From the NCBI GenBank assembly GCA_046760785.1, contig JBHIET010000005.1, positions 9,309 to 73,308 on the forward strand: a stretch of 64,000 nucleotides of DNA, read 5' to 3'. A program made the translations under genes and the position numbers. A model generated the notes under the pieces. That model did no database searches. It had not been told where the DNA came from and worked only from the letters and a program-made list of their open reading frames with translations. This stretch comes from JBHIET01 sp046760785. GTDB taxonomy: Bacteria > Chloroflexota > Anaerolineae > B4-G1. Shown one piece after another: positions 15,636 through 22,401 of the stretch; position 1 is the stretch's first letter; each line of letters opens with the position of its first letter.

Positions 15636-16154
15636 TCACTCCTGTGCTTCCTGACCCGCCTGGGGGGCTGGCCGCCTACCCAACTCTCTATCCAACATCA
15701 GAAGGGCCTGGCGATTGTCCCCCAACATCCTCAATGTCTCTACAATCTGGCTTGCGTTGTCCTCCTCCTCGACCTGCTCCGTCACGAACCACTGCAAAAA
15801 TATCTGGCTGGCGTAATCTTTCTCCTGAACTGCAAGCGCGTAGAGGTCGTCAATCATCGCCGTCACCTTTTGCTCATGTTCGAGCGTCTTTTCGAAAACG
15901 TCGAGAGGCGACTGGAACTCGGCAGGCGGCTGATCAACGGCCTGGAGAACCACGCGACCACCTCGGTTGTGGATGAACCCGTAGAACCTCATCGCGTGCC
16001 CCAACTCCTCCTGAGCCTGCATGCGCATCCAACGTGCGAAGCCCGCGAAGTTGATGGATTCACAATAGGCCGACATCGAAAGATAGAGGTAAGCGGAATA
16101 CAGCTCATTCTTGATCTGTTCGTTCATTGCGTCTTGGATTATCTGGTTCAACAT
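15636..16154 (-). CDS. ftn: Ferritin
   Basis: A 172-residue non-heme ferritin that oxidises and stores iron in a 24-subunit cage. Ferroxidase ligands are visible in QIKNELYSAYLY, AQEELGHAMRF, LEHEQKVTAMID and VTEQVEEEDNA. The C-terminal proline/Gln-rich tail is short. ATG 16154 is chosen over an in-frame ATG six codons upstream because AAGGAGG stands 9 nt before it. It is the first gene of the ferritin-perR unit and has its own promoter with a PerR box. Confidence 0.92.
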   Translation of the reverse strand: MLNQIIQDAMNEQIKNELYSAYLYLSMSAYCESINFAGFARWMRMQAQEELGHAMRFYGFIHNRGGRVVLQAVDQPPAEFQSPLDVFEKTLEHEQKVTAMIDDLYALAVQEKDYASQIFLQWFVTEQVEEEDNASQIVETLRMLGDNRQALLMLDRELGRRPAPQAGQEAQE

Positions 16155-16196
16155 TATCAATTCCTCCTTCAAGACTTATTTATAGCGTCTCCTAAT

Positions 16197-16232
16197 TTAT
16201 AACCATTATAACATACTTGTGCTCATTGTCAA
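16197..16232 (-). promoter_or_regulatory. Consensus promoter of ferritin-perR with a PerR box over the -10
   Basis: Reading the minus strand, TTGACA (16232-16227), a 16-nt spacer and TATAAT (16210-16205) form a perfect sigma70-type promoter. TTATAATGGTTATAA (16211-16197) covers the -10 and matches the PerR box TTATAATNATTATAA at 14 of 15 positions counting N as a match. A bound PerR would block RNA polymerase. The ferritin ATG is about 45 nt downstream. Confidence 0.85.
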
Positions 16233-16257
16233 ATACTTGGCATTCTGTTCTGCCACC

Positions 16258-16300
16258 AGCATAGCAGAAAGTGGGTCGTCTGTCTACGACAAAAGTCACA
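16258..16300 (-). promoter_or_regulatory. Second promoter upstream of ferritin with the shared 39-bp element
   Basis: On the minus strand TAGACA (16286-16281), 17 nt, TATGCT (16263-16258). The stretch 16262-16300 matches the reverse complement of 17628-17666 at 34 of 39 positions with no gap, including the palindrome TGTCGTAGACA over the -35. The coincidence of spacing and sequence suggests two co-regulated promoters, perhaps controlled by the Crp/Fnr protein encoded in between. Confidence 0.6.
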
Positions 16301-16350
16301 TCGTGTTGGCTGTACCTTGGCCTGCAGTTGCTCACAGCCAGAGGTGCACC

Positions 16351-16378
16351 TTGACACCACCGCGCTTTCGACTACAAT
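16351..16378 (+). promoter_or_regulatory. Promoter of the Crp/Fnr gene, nearly leaderless
   Basis: TTGACA (16351-16356), 16 nt, TACAAT (16373-16378). The ATG at 16388 is only 9 nt after the -10, so transcription would begin at or next to the start codon and no ribosome site would be transcribed. Confidence 0.65.
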
Positions 16379-16387
16379 GGCGCTGTC

Positions 16388-17053
16388 ATGGAAACCACTG
16401 TCCAGGCCCTGCACCGCGTCTCCCTCTTCGCCGGCCTCTCCGACGACGCGCTGACCCGCGTCGCCGGTGCGGCCATGCGCCGCACCTATGCTCCGGGCCA
16501 GATGGTCATCTTCGAGGGCGACCCCTGTCAGGCGGCTTACTTCATCGCTGAGGGGCAGGTGCGTGTCTATCGCCTCTCCCCTGCTGGCCGCGAGCAGGTA
16601 CTGGTGCGGCTGGGGCCGGGCCAGACTTTCAACACGGTGCCCCCCTTTCAACCCCACGGCGTCAATCACGCCACCGTCGGGGCCCTCACTGAGGTCACCC
16701 TTTACGCCATCGCCAGCGACGACTTCCGCCGCCTGGTGGGCGAGTGTGCCGAGCTGGCGCTGGCCATTCTGCAGGACTTCGCCGCCCGGCTCGACCATCT
16801 GACCAACCTGGTGGAGGACCTTTCACTGCGCACGGTGCGAGGGCGGCTGGCCCATTTTTTGCTGGAGTACGCCGATGCGGATACGGTGACCCGGCGCTGG
16901 ACGCAGGAGGAGATCGCCGCCCACCTGGGAACGGTGCGGGACATGGTGGGGCGCACGCTGCGGGCCTTCACCGACGCGGGGCTGGTGCGGGTGGAGCGGC
17001 AGCGCATCGTGTTGCTCGACCGGGAGGGGCTGGAGGCCGAGGCGCAGTGCTGA
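16388..17053 (+). CDS. Crp/Fnr-family transcriptional regulator
   Basis: A 221-residue regulator: an N-terminal cyclic-nucleotide-binding-type beta-roll (residues 10-120; IFEGDPCQAAYFIAEGQVRVYRL is the recognisable core in two parts), a dimerisation helix, and a C-terminal winged helix (TQEEIAAHLGTVRDMVGRTLRA). No cluster of four cysteines is present, so it is not a classical [4Fe-4S] Fnr; the few cysteines or a heme are possible sensors. It is divergent from ferritin-perR and precedes two ferredoxin genes, which suggests control of redox genes on either side. Confidence 0.88.
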   Translation: METTVQALHRVSLFAGLSDDALTRVAGAAMRRTYAPGQMVIFEGDPCQAAYFIAEGQVRVYRLSPAGREQVLVRLGPGQTFNTVPPFQPHGVNHATVGALTEVTLYAIASDDFRRLVGECAELALAILQDFAARLDHLTNLVEDLSLRTVRGRLAHFLLEYADADTVTRRWTQEEIAAHLGTVRDMVGRTLRAFTDAGLVRVERQRIVLLDREGLEAEAQC

Positions 17054-17075
17054 GAAGCGTTGTTGAGGATGGGCC

Positions 17076-17105
17076 TGGACATACCGCCGGCTCTTGTGGT
17101 ATAAA
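17076..17105 (+). promoter_or_regulatory. Candidate promoter of the first ferredoxin
   Basis: TGGACA (17076-17081), 18 nt, TATAAA (17100-17105), about 97 nt before ATG 17202. Both hexamers differ from consensus by one base. Confidence 0.5.
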
Positions 17106-17201
17106 TAGATTCGCCCGGCACACATTCGCGGTGGAGGACATCAGCCCGGAGAACATCCAGGCGCGTGTCCAACGACATAATCTCAGAGGAGGCAAAACAA
17201 A

Positions 17202-17423
17202 ATGAAGGTGAATATTGATCACGAGGAATGCATCGCCTGCGGCGCGTGCTACGCTGACTGCCCGGACTTCTTCGAGGAGGACGACGAGGGAATGAGCCAG
17301 GTGCCGGAGGCGTACAGGGTAGACGGCAACCCTGTCGTGGGCGAAGTACCCGAGGATCAGGAGGACTGCGTGCGCGAGGCGGCCGAGAACTGCCCCGTGG
17401 AGTGTATCCACGTCGAGGAGTAG
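17202..17423 (+). CDS. Single-cluster [4Fe-4S] ferredoxin
   Basis: A 73-residue acidic ferredoxin with one cluster motif: CIACGACYADC near the N-terminus and the fourth cysteine in ENCPVECI near the C-terminus, with about 45 residues between. The length and spacing match Thermotoga-type monocluster ferredoxins. The site AGAGGAGG lies 9 nt before the ATG. It could carry electrons from the oxidoreductases encoded at 4.6-7.3 kb and 20.3-23.3 kb. Confidence 0.92.
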   Translation: MKVNIDHEECIACGACYADCPDFFEEDDEGMSQVPEAYRVDGNPVVGEVPEDQEDCVREAAENCPVECIHVEE

Positions 17424-17498
17424 CCTCTGCCAACTAAGCCTGTTTTTCGCACCCCTGGAAATCGTAACAGTGATTGTACAGATCATAGCCAAATCGCA

Positions 17499-17580
17499 TC
17501 CTGAGTAGGCCGAAGGCCGTATCGAAGGGGCGATTTAGCGGCCCGTCGCCCTTCGATACGCCGCTTCGCGGCACTCAGGA
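17499..17580. repeat. Large palindromic repeat (TCCTGAG ... CTCAGGA)
   Basis: An imperfect inverted repeat of about 35 nt per arm: the left arm begins TCCTGAGTAGGCCGAAGG and the right arm ends CGCGGCACTCAGGA, with GTATCGAAGG/CCTTCGATAC inside. A relative is at 47388-47487 and it shares TCCTGAG and CGAAGG words with the short in-gene repeats. It follows the ferredoxin stop and could also act as a transcription barrier. The rest of 17424-17627 shows no gene. Confidence 0.7.
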
Positions 17581-17627
17581 CGACTGGCCTGATTTAGCTG
17601 CTAGCGGAGTGCGAAATCTAGGCTAAG

Positions 17628-17689
17628 TGCGACTTTTGTCGTAGACAGGTGACCGCCTTTCTGCTACACTGTGGTGGAAAGGCGGTCAC
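17628..17689 (+). promoter_or_regulatory. Promoter/operator of the two-cluster ferredoxin operon
   Basis: TAGACA (17642-17647), 17 nt, TACACT (17665-17670). The palindrome TGTCGTAGACA overlaps the -35 and belongs to the 39-bp element shared with 16262-16300. In addition a perfect 12-bp inverted repeat, GTGACCGCCTTT (17649-17660) and AAAGGCGGTCAC (17678-17689), straddles the -10, making a second possible operator. Confidence 0.65.
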
Positions 17690-17694
17690 TTTAT

Positions 17695-17907
17695 ATGGAA
17701 GAGTGGGCGTTACCAGAGATCAACCTGGAGATATGTGACCGATGCGGCACCTGCGTCGAGCAGTGCCCCACGGACACGGTGGAGATGGGGCCGGAGGGGC
17801 CGTTCATCGCCCGTCCGTCCGATTGTACCTACTGCGCCACGTGTGACGCAATCTGTCCCCAGGGCGCGATCACGTGCAGCTATGAGATTGTCTGGGGAGA
17901 AAACTGA
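17695..17907 (+). CDS. Two-cluster [4Fe-4S] ferredoxin
   Basis: A 70-residue bacterial-type ferredoxin with two CxxCxxC-x3-CP motifs: CDRCGTCVEQCP and CTYCATCDAICP. The ATG at 17695 is chosen because the mapped -10 ends at 17670 and AAAGGCGG lies upstream; a GTG at 17671 would be at the transcription start. It is followed 15 bp later by the NifU-like gene, hinting at shared use in iron-sulfur handling. Confidence 0.9.
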   Translation: MEEWALPEINLEICDRCGTCVEQCPTDTVEMGPEGPFIARPSDCTYCATCDAICPQGAITCSYEIVWGEN

Positions 17908-17922
17908 AAAGGAGCAGAGCAA

Positions 17923-18165
17923 ATGAACGCGGAGCAGAACAGTTTGAGGATGAAAGTGGAGAACGCCTTACTGACTATCAGGCCGCGCCTTCAGGCAGAC
18001 GGTGGGGACGTGGAATTGGTAGACGTGAACGACGAAGGAGCCGTCTCGGTGCAACTCACTGGCACTTGCAGAGGTTGCCCTATGTCTACGATGACGTTAA
18101 GGATGGGCATAGAACGCATACTGAGGGAGCAGATTCCCGAAGTCAGGAGTGTGGAAGCTGTATAG
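17923..18165 (+). CDS. NifU-like iron-sulfur scaffold domain protein
   Basis: An 80-residue stand-alone NifU C-terminal domain (Nfu type), which carries iron-sulfur clusters to target proteins. The signature is RPRLQADGGDVELVDV with the cluster-binding pair CRGCPMS. AAGGAGC lies before the ATG. Its 3' end overlaps the next gene by 17 nt, so translation is likely coupled. Confidence 0.92.
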   Translation: MNAEQNSLRMKVENALLTIRPRLQADGGDVELVDVNDEGAVSVQLTGTCRGCPMSTMTLRMGIERILREQIPEVRSVEAV

Positions 18166-19348
18166 GGAACGCAAAGAGGCCCTCAAACACGTGCTGCTCC
18201 AGTTGCACGCCGGCAAGAGCGTCGAGGAAGTCAAGGACGAGTTCGCCGCGCTGTTGCAAGACGTGGGAGCGACGGACATCGCCACGATTGAACAAGAGCT
18301 GGTCGAAGAGGGCATGCCGGCCGAGGAAATCAAGCACCTGTGCGACGTCCACGTGGTGGTCTTTCGCGAATCGTTAGAGGCCCAGGAGAAGCCGGACACC
18401 GTCCCCGGACACCCGGTCTATACATTTTTGGCCGAAAACGGGGCCGCCGGACGTGTGCTAGACAGGCTCGAAGAAGCGATTGGCGCGTCCCAATGGGAAC
18501 AGGCCCGCGAGCAGTTGCGAGAACTGCGCAAGTACGAGATCCACTATGTGCGCAAAGAGAACATCCTCTTCCCCTTCCTGGAAAAGCACGGCTTCACCGG
18601 CCCTTCATCAGTGATGTGGGCCATCCACGACGACATACGCGCTGGGTGGAAGAAGCTGGACGAGCTGCTGGCCGGCGCTCCCGACAAAGAGAGCATCGCC
18701 GAGGTCTTCGAACCGCTGGCGACCGCCATCCGCGAAATGTTCTACAAAGAGGAAAACATCCTCTACCCCACCGCCCTGGAGAAGTTGAGCGGCGCGGAAT
18801 GGTACCAAATCCGCCAGCAAAGCCCCCAAACCGGCTACTGCTACGTCCAGCCGGGCGATCAGTGGCCGCCCAAGGAAACCGCTCTGGAATCCGCATTGGC
18901 GCTGACCGGGGCTGCGGCCGAGGAGTCCCCGATTGTATCGGCGGGCCTGCTCCACCTGGATACCGGCACACTCACCCCGCAAGAGGTCAACCGCCTGCTG
19001 ACCCACCTGCCGGTTGACGTCACCTACGTGGACGCGGATGACACCGTGCGCTACTTTTCCCAGGGCCAGGAGCGGATATTCCCGCGCTCACCGGCCATCA
19101 TCGGGCGCAAGGTGCAAAAGTGCCACCCGCCAGCCAGCCTCGACCGGGTACAACGCATCCTAGACGACTTTCGCGCCAGGAAGCGCGACGAGGCCGAGTT
19201 CTGGATTCAGATGCAGGGGAAGTTCATCTATATCCGTTACTTCGCCGTGCGGGACGAGCAGGGAGAGTACCAGGGCACGCTGGAGGTAACCCAGGACATC
19301 ACCTGCGTCCGTGCGTTGGAAGGCGAGCGGCGGTTGCTGAGCGAGTGA
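18149..19348 (+). CDS. DUF438-hemerythrin-PAS protein
   Basis: A 399-residue three-domain protein. Residues 1-80 are a DUF438 helical domain (LHAGKSVEEVKDEFAALL; EEIKHLCDVHV), residues 90-215 a hemerythrin/HHE bundle with His/Glu diiron ligands (GHPVYTFLAENG, HYVRKENILFPFLEKHG, HDDIRAGW, FYKEENILYP), and residues 290-390 a PAS domain (VDVTYVDADDTVRYFS). Such proteins are thought to sense or bind oxygen or NO. The GTG start at 18149 overlaps the NifU-like gene. In this context it may help repair or sense damage of iron-sulfur proteins. Confidence 0.85.
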   Translation: MWKLYRERKEALKHVLLQLHAGKSVEEVKDEFAALLQDVGATDIATIEQELVEEGMPAEEIKHLCDVHVVVFRESLEAQEKPDTVPGHPVYTFLAENGAAGRVLDRLEEAIGASQWEQAREQLRELRKYEIHYVRKENILFPFLEKHGFTGPSSVMWAIHDDIRAGWKKLDELLAGAPDKESIAEVFEPLATAIREMFYKEENILYPTALEKLSGAEWYQIRQQSPQTGYCYVQPGDQWPPKETALESALALTGAAAEESPIVSAGLLHLDTGTLTPQEVNRLLTHLPVDVTYVDADDTVRYFSQGQERIFPRSPAIIGRKVQKCHPPASLDRVQRILDDFRARKRDEAEFWIQMQGKFIYIRYFAVRDEQGEYQGTLEVTQDITCVRALEGERRLLSE

Positions 19349-19369
19349 GCGAGTAGATGGAGGAAGAAG

Positions 19370-20131
19370 ATGCGTATCCTGGCTATCATCACCGGTGAGT
19401 ACGGGCAACGGCACGTGAACAACATCCGCGCCCACGGGCCGGACCACTGGCAGATCGAGGTTTGGAAAGCCCCTTCGGTCTACCCGCTGGTCATTGACTA
19501 CCCGGAGGACTACTTGCCCGACGACCTTCCTCCGGCTGACCTGGTGCTGGCCTTCGGCGAGCACAAAGGGGTGGCGGAGTTGATCCCGGAGGTCGTCAAG
19601 ATGACAGGGGCGCGGGCCGTCATTGCCCCGGTGGACCGGGAGGGGTGGCTGCCCCGGGGTCTGGCGCGGCAACTGCGGGGCTGGCTTTCGGAGATGGGGG
19701 TGGCCTGCGTCACCCCCAAGCCGCTCTGCTCTCTCACCGAGACCCACTACAACGTCCGCCGCCACCGAATTGAATACGACGACCCGCTCATTGCCAAATT
19801 CGCCCGTCACTTCGGCCGGCCCGAGTTCCGCATCACCGTGGACCCCGAGACGCGGACCATCACCGAGGTGGAGGTGTTGCGGGATGCCTTCTGCGGCTCC
19901 GCCCGCTTCGTGGCTCAGGGGTTGGTGGGAGTTTCTGCCGATGAGGCGGAGCAGAAAGCGGGAATGCTCCATCATCACTACCCCTGCCTGGCGGGGATGG
20001 GCAAGGACCCTGACTTCAACGACACGATTATGCACGTCTCAGGGAACTTCCTCAAGGAGCGAGTGGGGGAGCAGGTGCAGCCCTACAAGGAAGTGGTCTA
20101 CATCGTTCCCGGTCAGCGGAGCGAGGATTAA
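19370..20131 (+). CDS. DUF166 family protein
   Basis: A 253-residue protein that matches the DUF166 family, otherwise best known from methanogens and other anaerobes. Three conserved-looking cysteines occur in KPLCSLTE, DAFCGSARF and HYPCLAGMGKD, suggesting a metal or iron-sulfur site, and the N-terminal ILAIITGEYGQRHVNN resembles a Rossmann-like start. The function is unknown; some members carry a doubtful thymidylate synthase label. The GGAGGAAG site supports ATG 19370. It sits between the hemerythrin protein and the por operon. Confidence 0.75.
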   Translation: MRILAIITGEYGQRHVNNIRAHGPDHWQIEVWKAPSVYPLVIDYPEDYLPDDLPPADLVLAFGEHKGVAELIPEVVKMTGARAVIAPVDREGWLPRGLARQLRGWLSEMGVACVTPKPLCSLTETHYNVRRHRIEYDDPLIAKFARHFGRPEFRITVDPETRTITEVEVLRDAFCGSARFVAQGLVGVSADEAEQKAGMLHHHYPCLAGMGKDPDFNDTIMHVSGNFLKERVGEQVQPYKEVVYIVPGQRSED

Positions 20132-20220
20132 ACGCTCAATCTGAGAGATGACAAACATCACACACTAGATAGCGCCTTCCTCACTGGCGCAAATCACAAA
20201 TCTGTGGCAAAATAATACTT

Positions 20221-20236
20221 GGAGCCGACCGGCTCC
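20221..20236. other. GGAGCC-gacc-GGCTCC hairpin before porG
   Basis: A perfect 6-bp stem in the 146-bp gap between the DUF166 gene and porG. An A/T-rich stretch (20208-20219) lies just before it. It may be a weak terminator or part of the porG leader. No clear promoter pair is seen. Confidence 0.35.
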
Positions 20237-20277
20237 TGATTTCACGTATCTGACTCGGATTGCGAAGGAGAGATGCT

Positions 20278-20850
20278 ATGGCAGAATTGACCGAGATCCG
20301 GTGGCACGGTCGAGGAGGGCAAGGCGTGGTCACGGCCGGCAAGCTGCTGGCAGAGACAGCGATGGGCAGCGGCCAGTATTTCCAGGCCTTTCCCGATTAC
20401 GGGCCGGAGCGGATGGGCGCGCCGATCCGCGCTTACACCCGCCTTAGCTCTGAACCCATCACCATCCACTCCCAGATCGAGGAACCCAACGTGGTGCTGG
20501 TGCTCGACCCCACACTGCTGGGGACGGTGCCGGTGACGGAGGGGCTTGAGGAGGACGGCACGTTGCTGGTCAACACCTCGATGAGCCCGGCCGAGGTGCG
20601 CCAGATCACTGGCTTTCAGACCGGCAAGGTCTTCACCGTGGATGCCAGCCACATCGCCATCGAGGAGATGGGGCGGGGAATCACCAACACCCCTATGCTG
20701 GGAGCGTTCGCCCGCGCGACGGGCCTTTTCGACATAAAGGACCTGGCCGAGCAGTTACGCGCCTGGTTCGGCAAGAAAATATCGGCGGAGGCCATCGAGG
20801 CCAACGTCCGGGCAATGCGCCGCGCGGCCGAAGAAGTTCAACAAGGCTAG
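20278..20850 (+). CDS. porG: Pyruvate:ferredoxin oxidoreductase gamma subunit
   Basis: A 190-residue gamma subunit with the CoA-side motif IRWHGRGGQGVVTAGKLLAE and PDYGPERMGAPIRAYTR. It is the first of four adjacent subunit genes (gamma, delta, alpha, beta), the classic arrangement of the heterotetrameric enzyme that converts pyruvate and CoA to acetyl-CoA, CO2 and reduced ferredoxin. AAGGAG lies 7 nt before ATG 20278. Confidence 0.93.
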   Translation: MAELTEIRWHGRGGQGVVTAGKLLAETAMGSGQYFQAFPDYGPERMGAPIRAYTRLSSEPITIHSQIEEPNVVLVLDPTLLGTVPVTEGLEEDGTLLVNTSMSPAEVRQITGFQTGKVFTVDASHIAIEEMGRGITNTPMLGAFARATGLFDIKDLAEQLRAWFGKKISAEAIEANVRAMRRAAEEVQQG

Positions 20851-20860
20851 GAGAGAGGCA

Positions 20861-21205
20861 ATGGAACAGAAAGGATGGCGAGATATTCCCATTGGCGGGA
20901 TGATTCTGGAAGCGGGGAACGCGGTGGAGTACCTCACCGGCGGCTGGCGGGCCTTCCGGCCGGTGCGCGGGGAGGCTGAATGCATCCATTGTATGCAATG
21001 CTGGCTCTTCTGCCCCGACTCCAGCATCCTGGTGGACTCCGGGAAAATGATCGGCTTTGACCTGGAGCACTGCAAGGGCTGCGGCATCTGCGCGTCGGTC
21101 TGCCCCGTCAACGCGAAAGTGATCAGGAAGGCCGGGGAGGAACTGGCGCGGGATGACTCCCGCCTGTGTATCCGCATAGTCGAAGAAGGAGAGTTCCAGG
21201 AGTGA
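20861..21205 (+). CDS. porD: Pyruvate:ferredoxin oxidoreductase delta (ferredoxin-like) subunit
   Basis: A 114-residue subunit carrying two [4Fe-4S] clusters: CIHCMQCWLFCP and CKGCGICASVCP. It passes electrons from the TPP site to external ferredoxin. A GGAGAG site precedes the ATG, 10 bp after porG. Confidence 0.93.
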   Translation: MEQKGWRDIPIGGMILEAGNAVEYLTGGWRAFRPVRGEAECIHCMQCWLFCPDSSILVDSGKMIGFDLEHCKGCGICASVCPVNAKVIRKAGEELARDDSRLCIRIVEEGEFQE

Positions 21206-21209
21206 GACG

Positions 21210-22397
21210 ATGAGCGAATTTGAAGCATTGGCTGGAAACGAGGCCGTCGCCACGGCGATGCGCCAGATCAACCCCGACGTGGTAGCTGCTTACCCCATCA
21301 CGCCACAGACCTCCACCGTGCAGACCTTTTCCAACTACGTCGCCGACGGGTTGGTGGACACCGAGTTCGTGACGGTGGAGAGCGAGCACAGCGCGATGAG
21401 CGCTTGCGTCGGCGCGTCGGCGGCCGGGGCAAGGGTGATGACGGCGACCTCGGCCAACGGGTTGGCGCTGATGTGGGAAATCGTCTACATCGCGGCCTCC
21501 AACCGCTGCCCCATCGTGATGAGCCTGGTCAACCGGGCGCTTTCGGCCCCCATCAACATCCACTGCGACCACTCCGATGTGATGGGTATGCGGGATAGCG
21601 GCTGGCTCATCCTGTTTTCTGAAAACGGCCAGGAGGCTTATGACAATCTCATCCAGGCCGTCCGCATCGCCGAGCACCCCGACGTGCTGCTGCCCGTTGC
21701 GGTCTGCCAGGATGGTTTCATCACCAGCCACGGGATGGAGCGGGTGGAGATTTACGACGACGGTGAGGTGAAAGATTTCGTCGGTGAGTACCACCACCAG
21801 TGGTCGTTACTGGACCTGGAGAATCCCAAGACCTACGGCCCGCTTGATTTCTATGACTACTACTATGAGCACAAGCGGCAGCAGGTGGAGGCGATGAGGA
21901 ACGCCCAGCAGGTCATCCTGCAAGTGGCGGAAGAGTTCAACCGCAAGTTCAACCGCAACTATGGCCTGTTCGAGCCTTACCGGCTAGAGGACGCAGAAGT
22001 GGCGGTGGTTGTCGCCAACTCTACCGCCGGAACGGCCAAGGTGGTGGTGGACAAGCTGCGGGACGAGGGCCTGAAGGTGGGTCTGCTAAAACCTCGCGTC
22101 TTTCGTCCCTTCCCGGCGCAGGAACTGGCGGAGGCGCTGAGCCACCTCAAGGCGGTGGCCGTGATGGATCGCTCCATCTCCTTCGGCGCGATGGACAACA
22201 CCGGTTCGCTGTTCCTGGAACTGGCGGCCGGGCTGGCGCTCCACGGCGTGCAGGTGCCGGTAGCCGACTACGTCTTCGGCCTGGGTGGGCGGGACATCCT
22301 GCCTGGCGAGATCGAGCGGGTCTACCGTGATGCGCTCAAGGTAGCCGAGACGGGGCAGGTGGAAAAGATGGTAACCTATTTGAGTGTGCGGGAGTAG
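21210..22397 (+). CDS. porA: Pyruvate:ferredoxin oxidoreductase alpha subunit
   Basis: A 395-residue alpha subunit with the pyrimidine-binding domain (AAYPITPQTSTVQTF; ESEHSAMSACVGASAAGAR) and the C-terminal domain (DRSISFGAMDNTGSL). The length is normal. It is 4 bp downstream of porD with its own GGAG. Pyruvate specificity is inferred from the POR-type gene order, and a related 2-oxoacid cannot be excluded. Confidence 0.93.
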   Translation: MSEFEALAGNEAVATAMRQINPDVVAAYPITPQTSTVQTFSNYVADGLVDTEFVTVESEHSAMSACVGASAAGARVMTATSANGLALMWEIVYIAASNRCPIVMSLVNRALSAPINIHCDHSDVMGMRDSGWLILFSENGQEAYDNLIQAVRIAEHPDVLLPVAVCQDGFITSHGMERVEIYDDGEVKDFVGEYHHQWSLLDLENPKTYGPLDFYDYYYEHKRQQVEAMRNAQQVILQVAEEFNRKFNRNYGLFEPYRLEDAEVAVVVANSTAGTAKVVVDKLRDEGLKVGLLKPRVFRPFPAQELAEALSHLKAVAVMDRSISFGAMDNTGSLFLELAAGLALHGVQVPVADYVFGLGGRDILPGEIERVYRDALKVAETGQVEKMVTYLSVRE

Positions 22398-22401
22398 GAT
22401 G

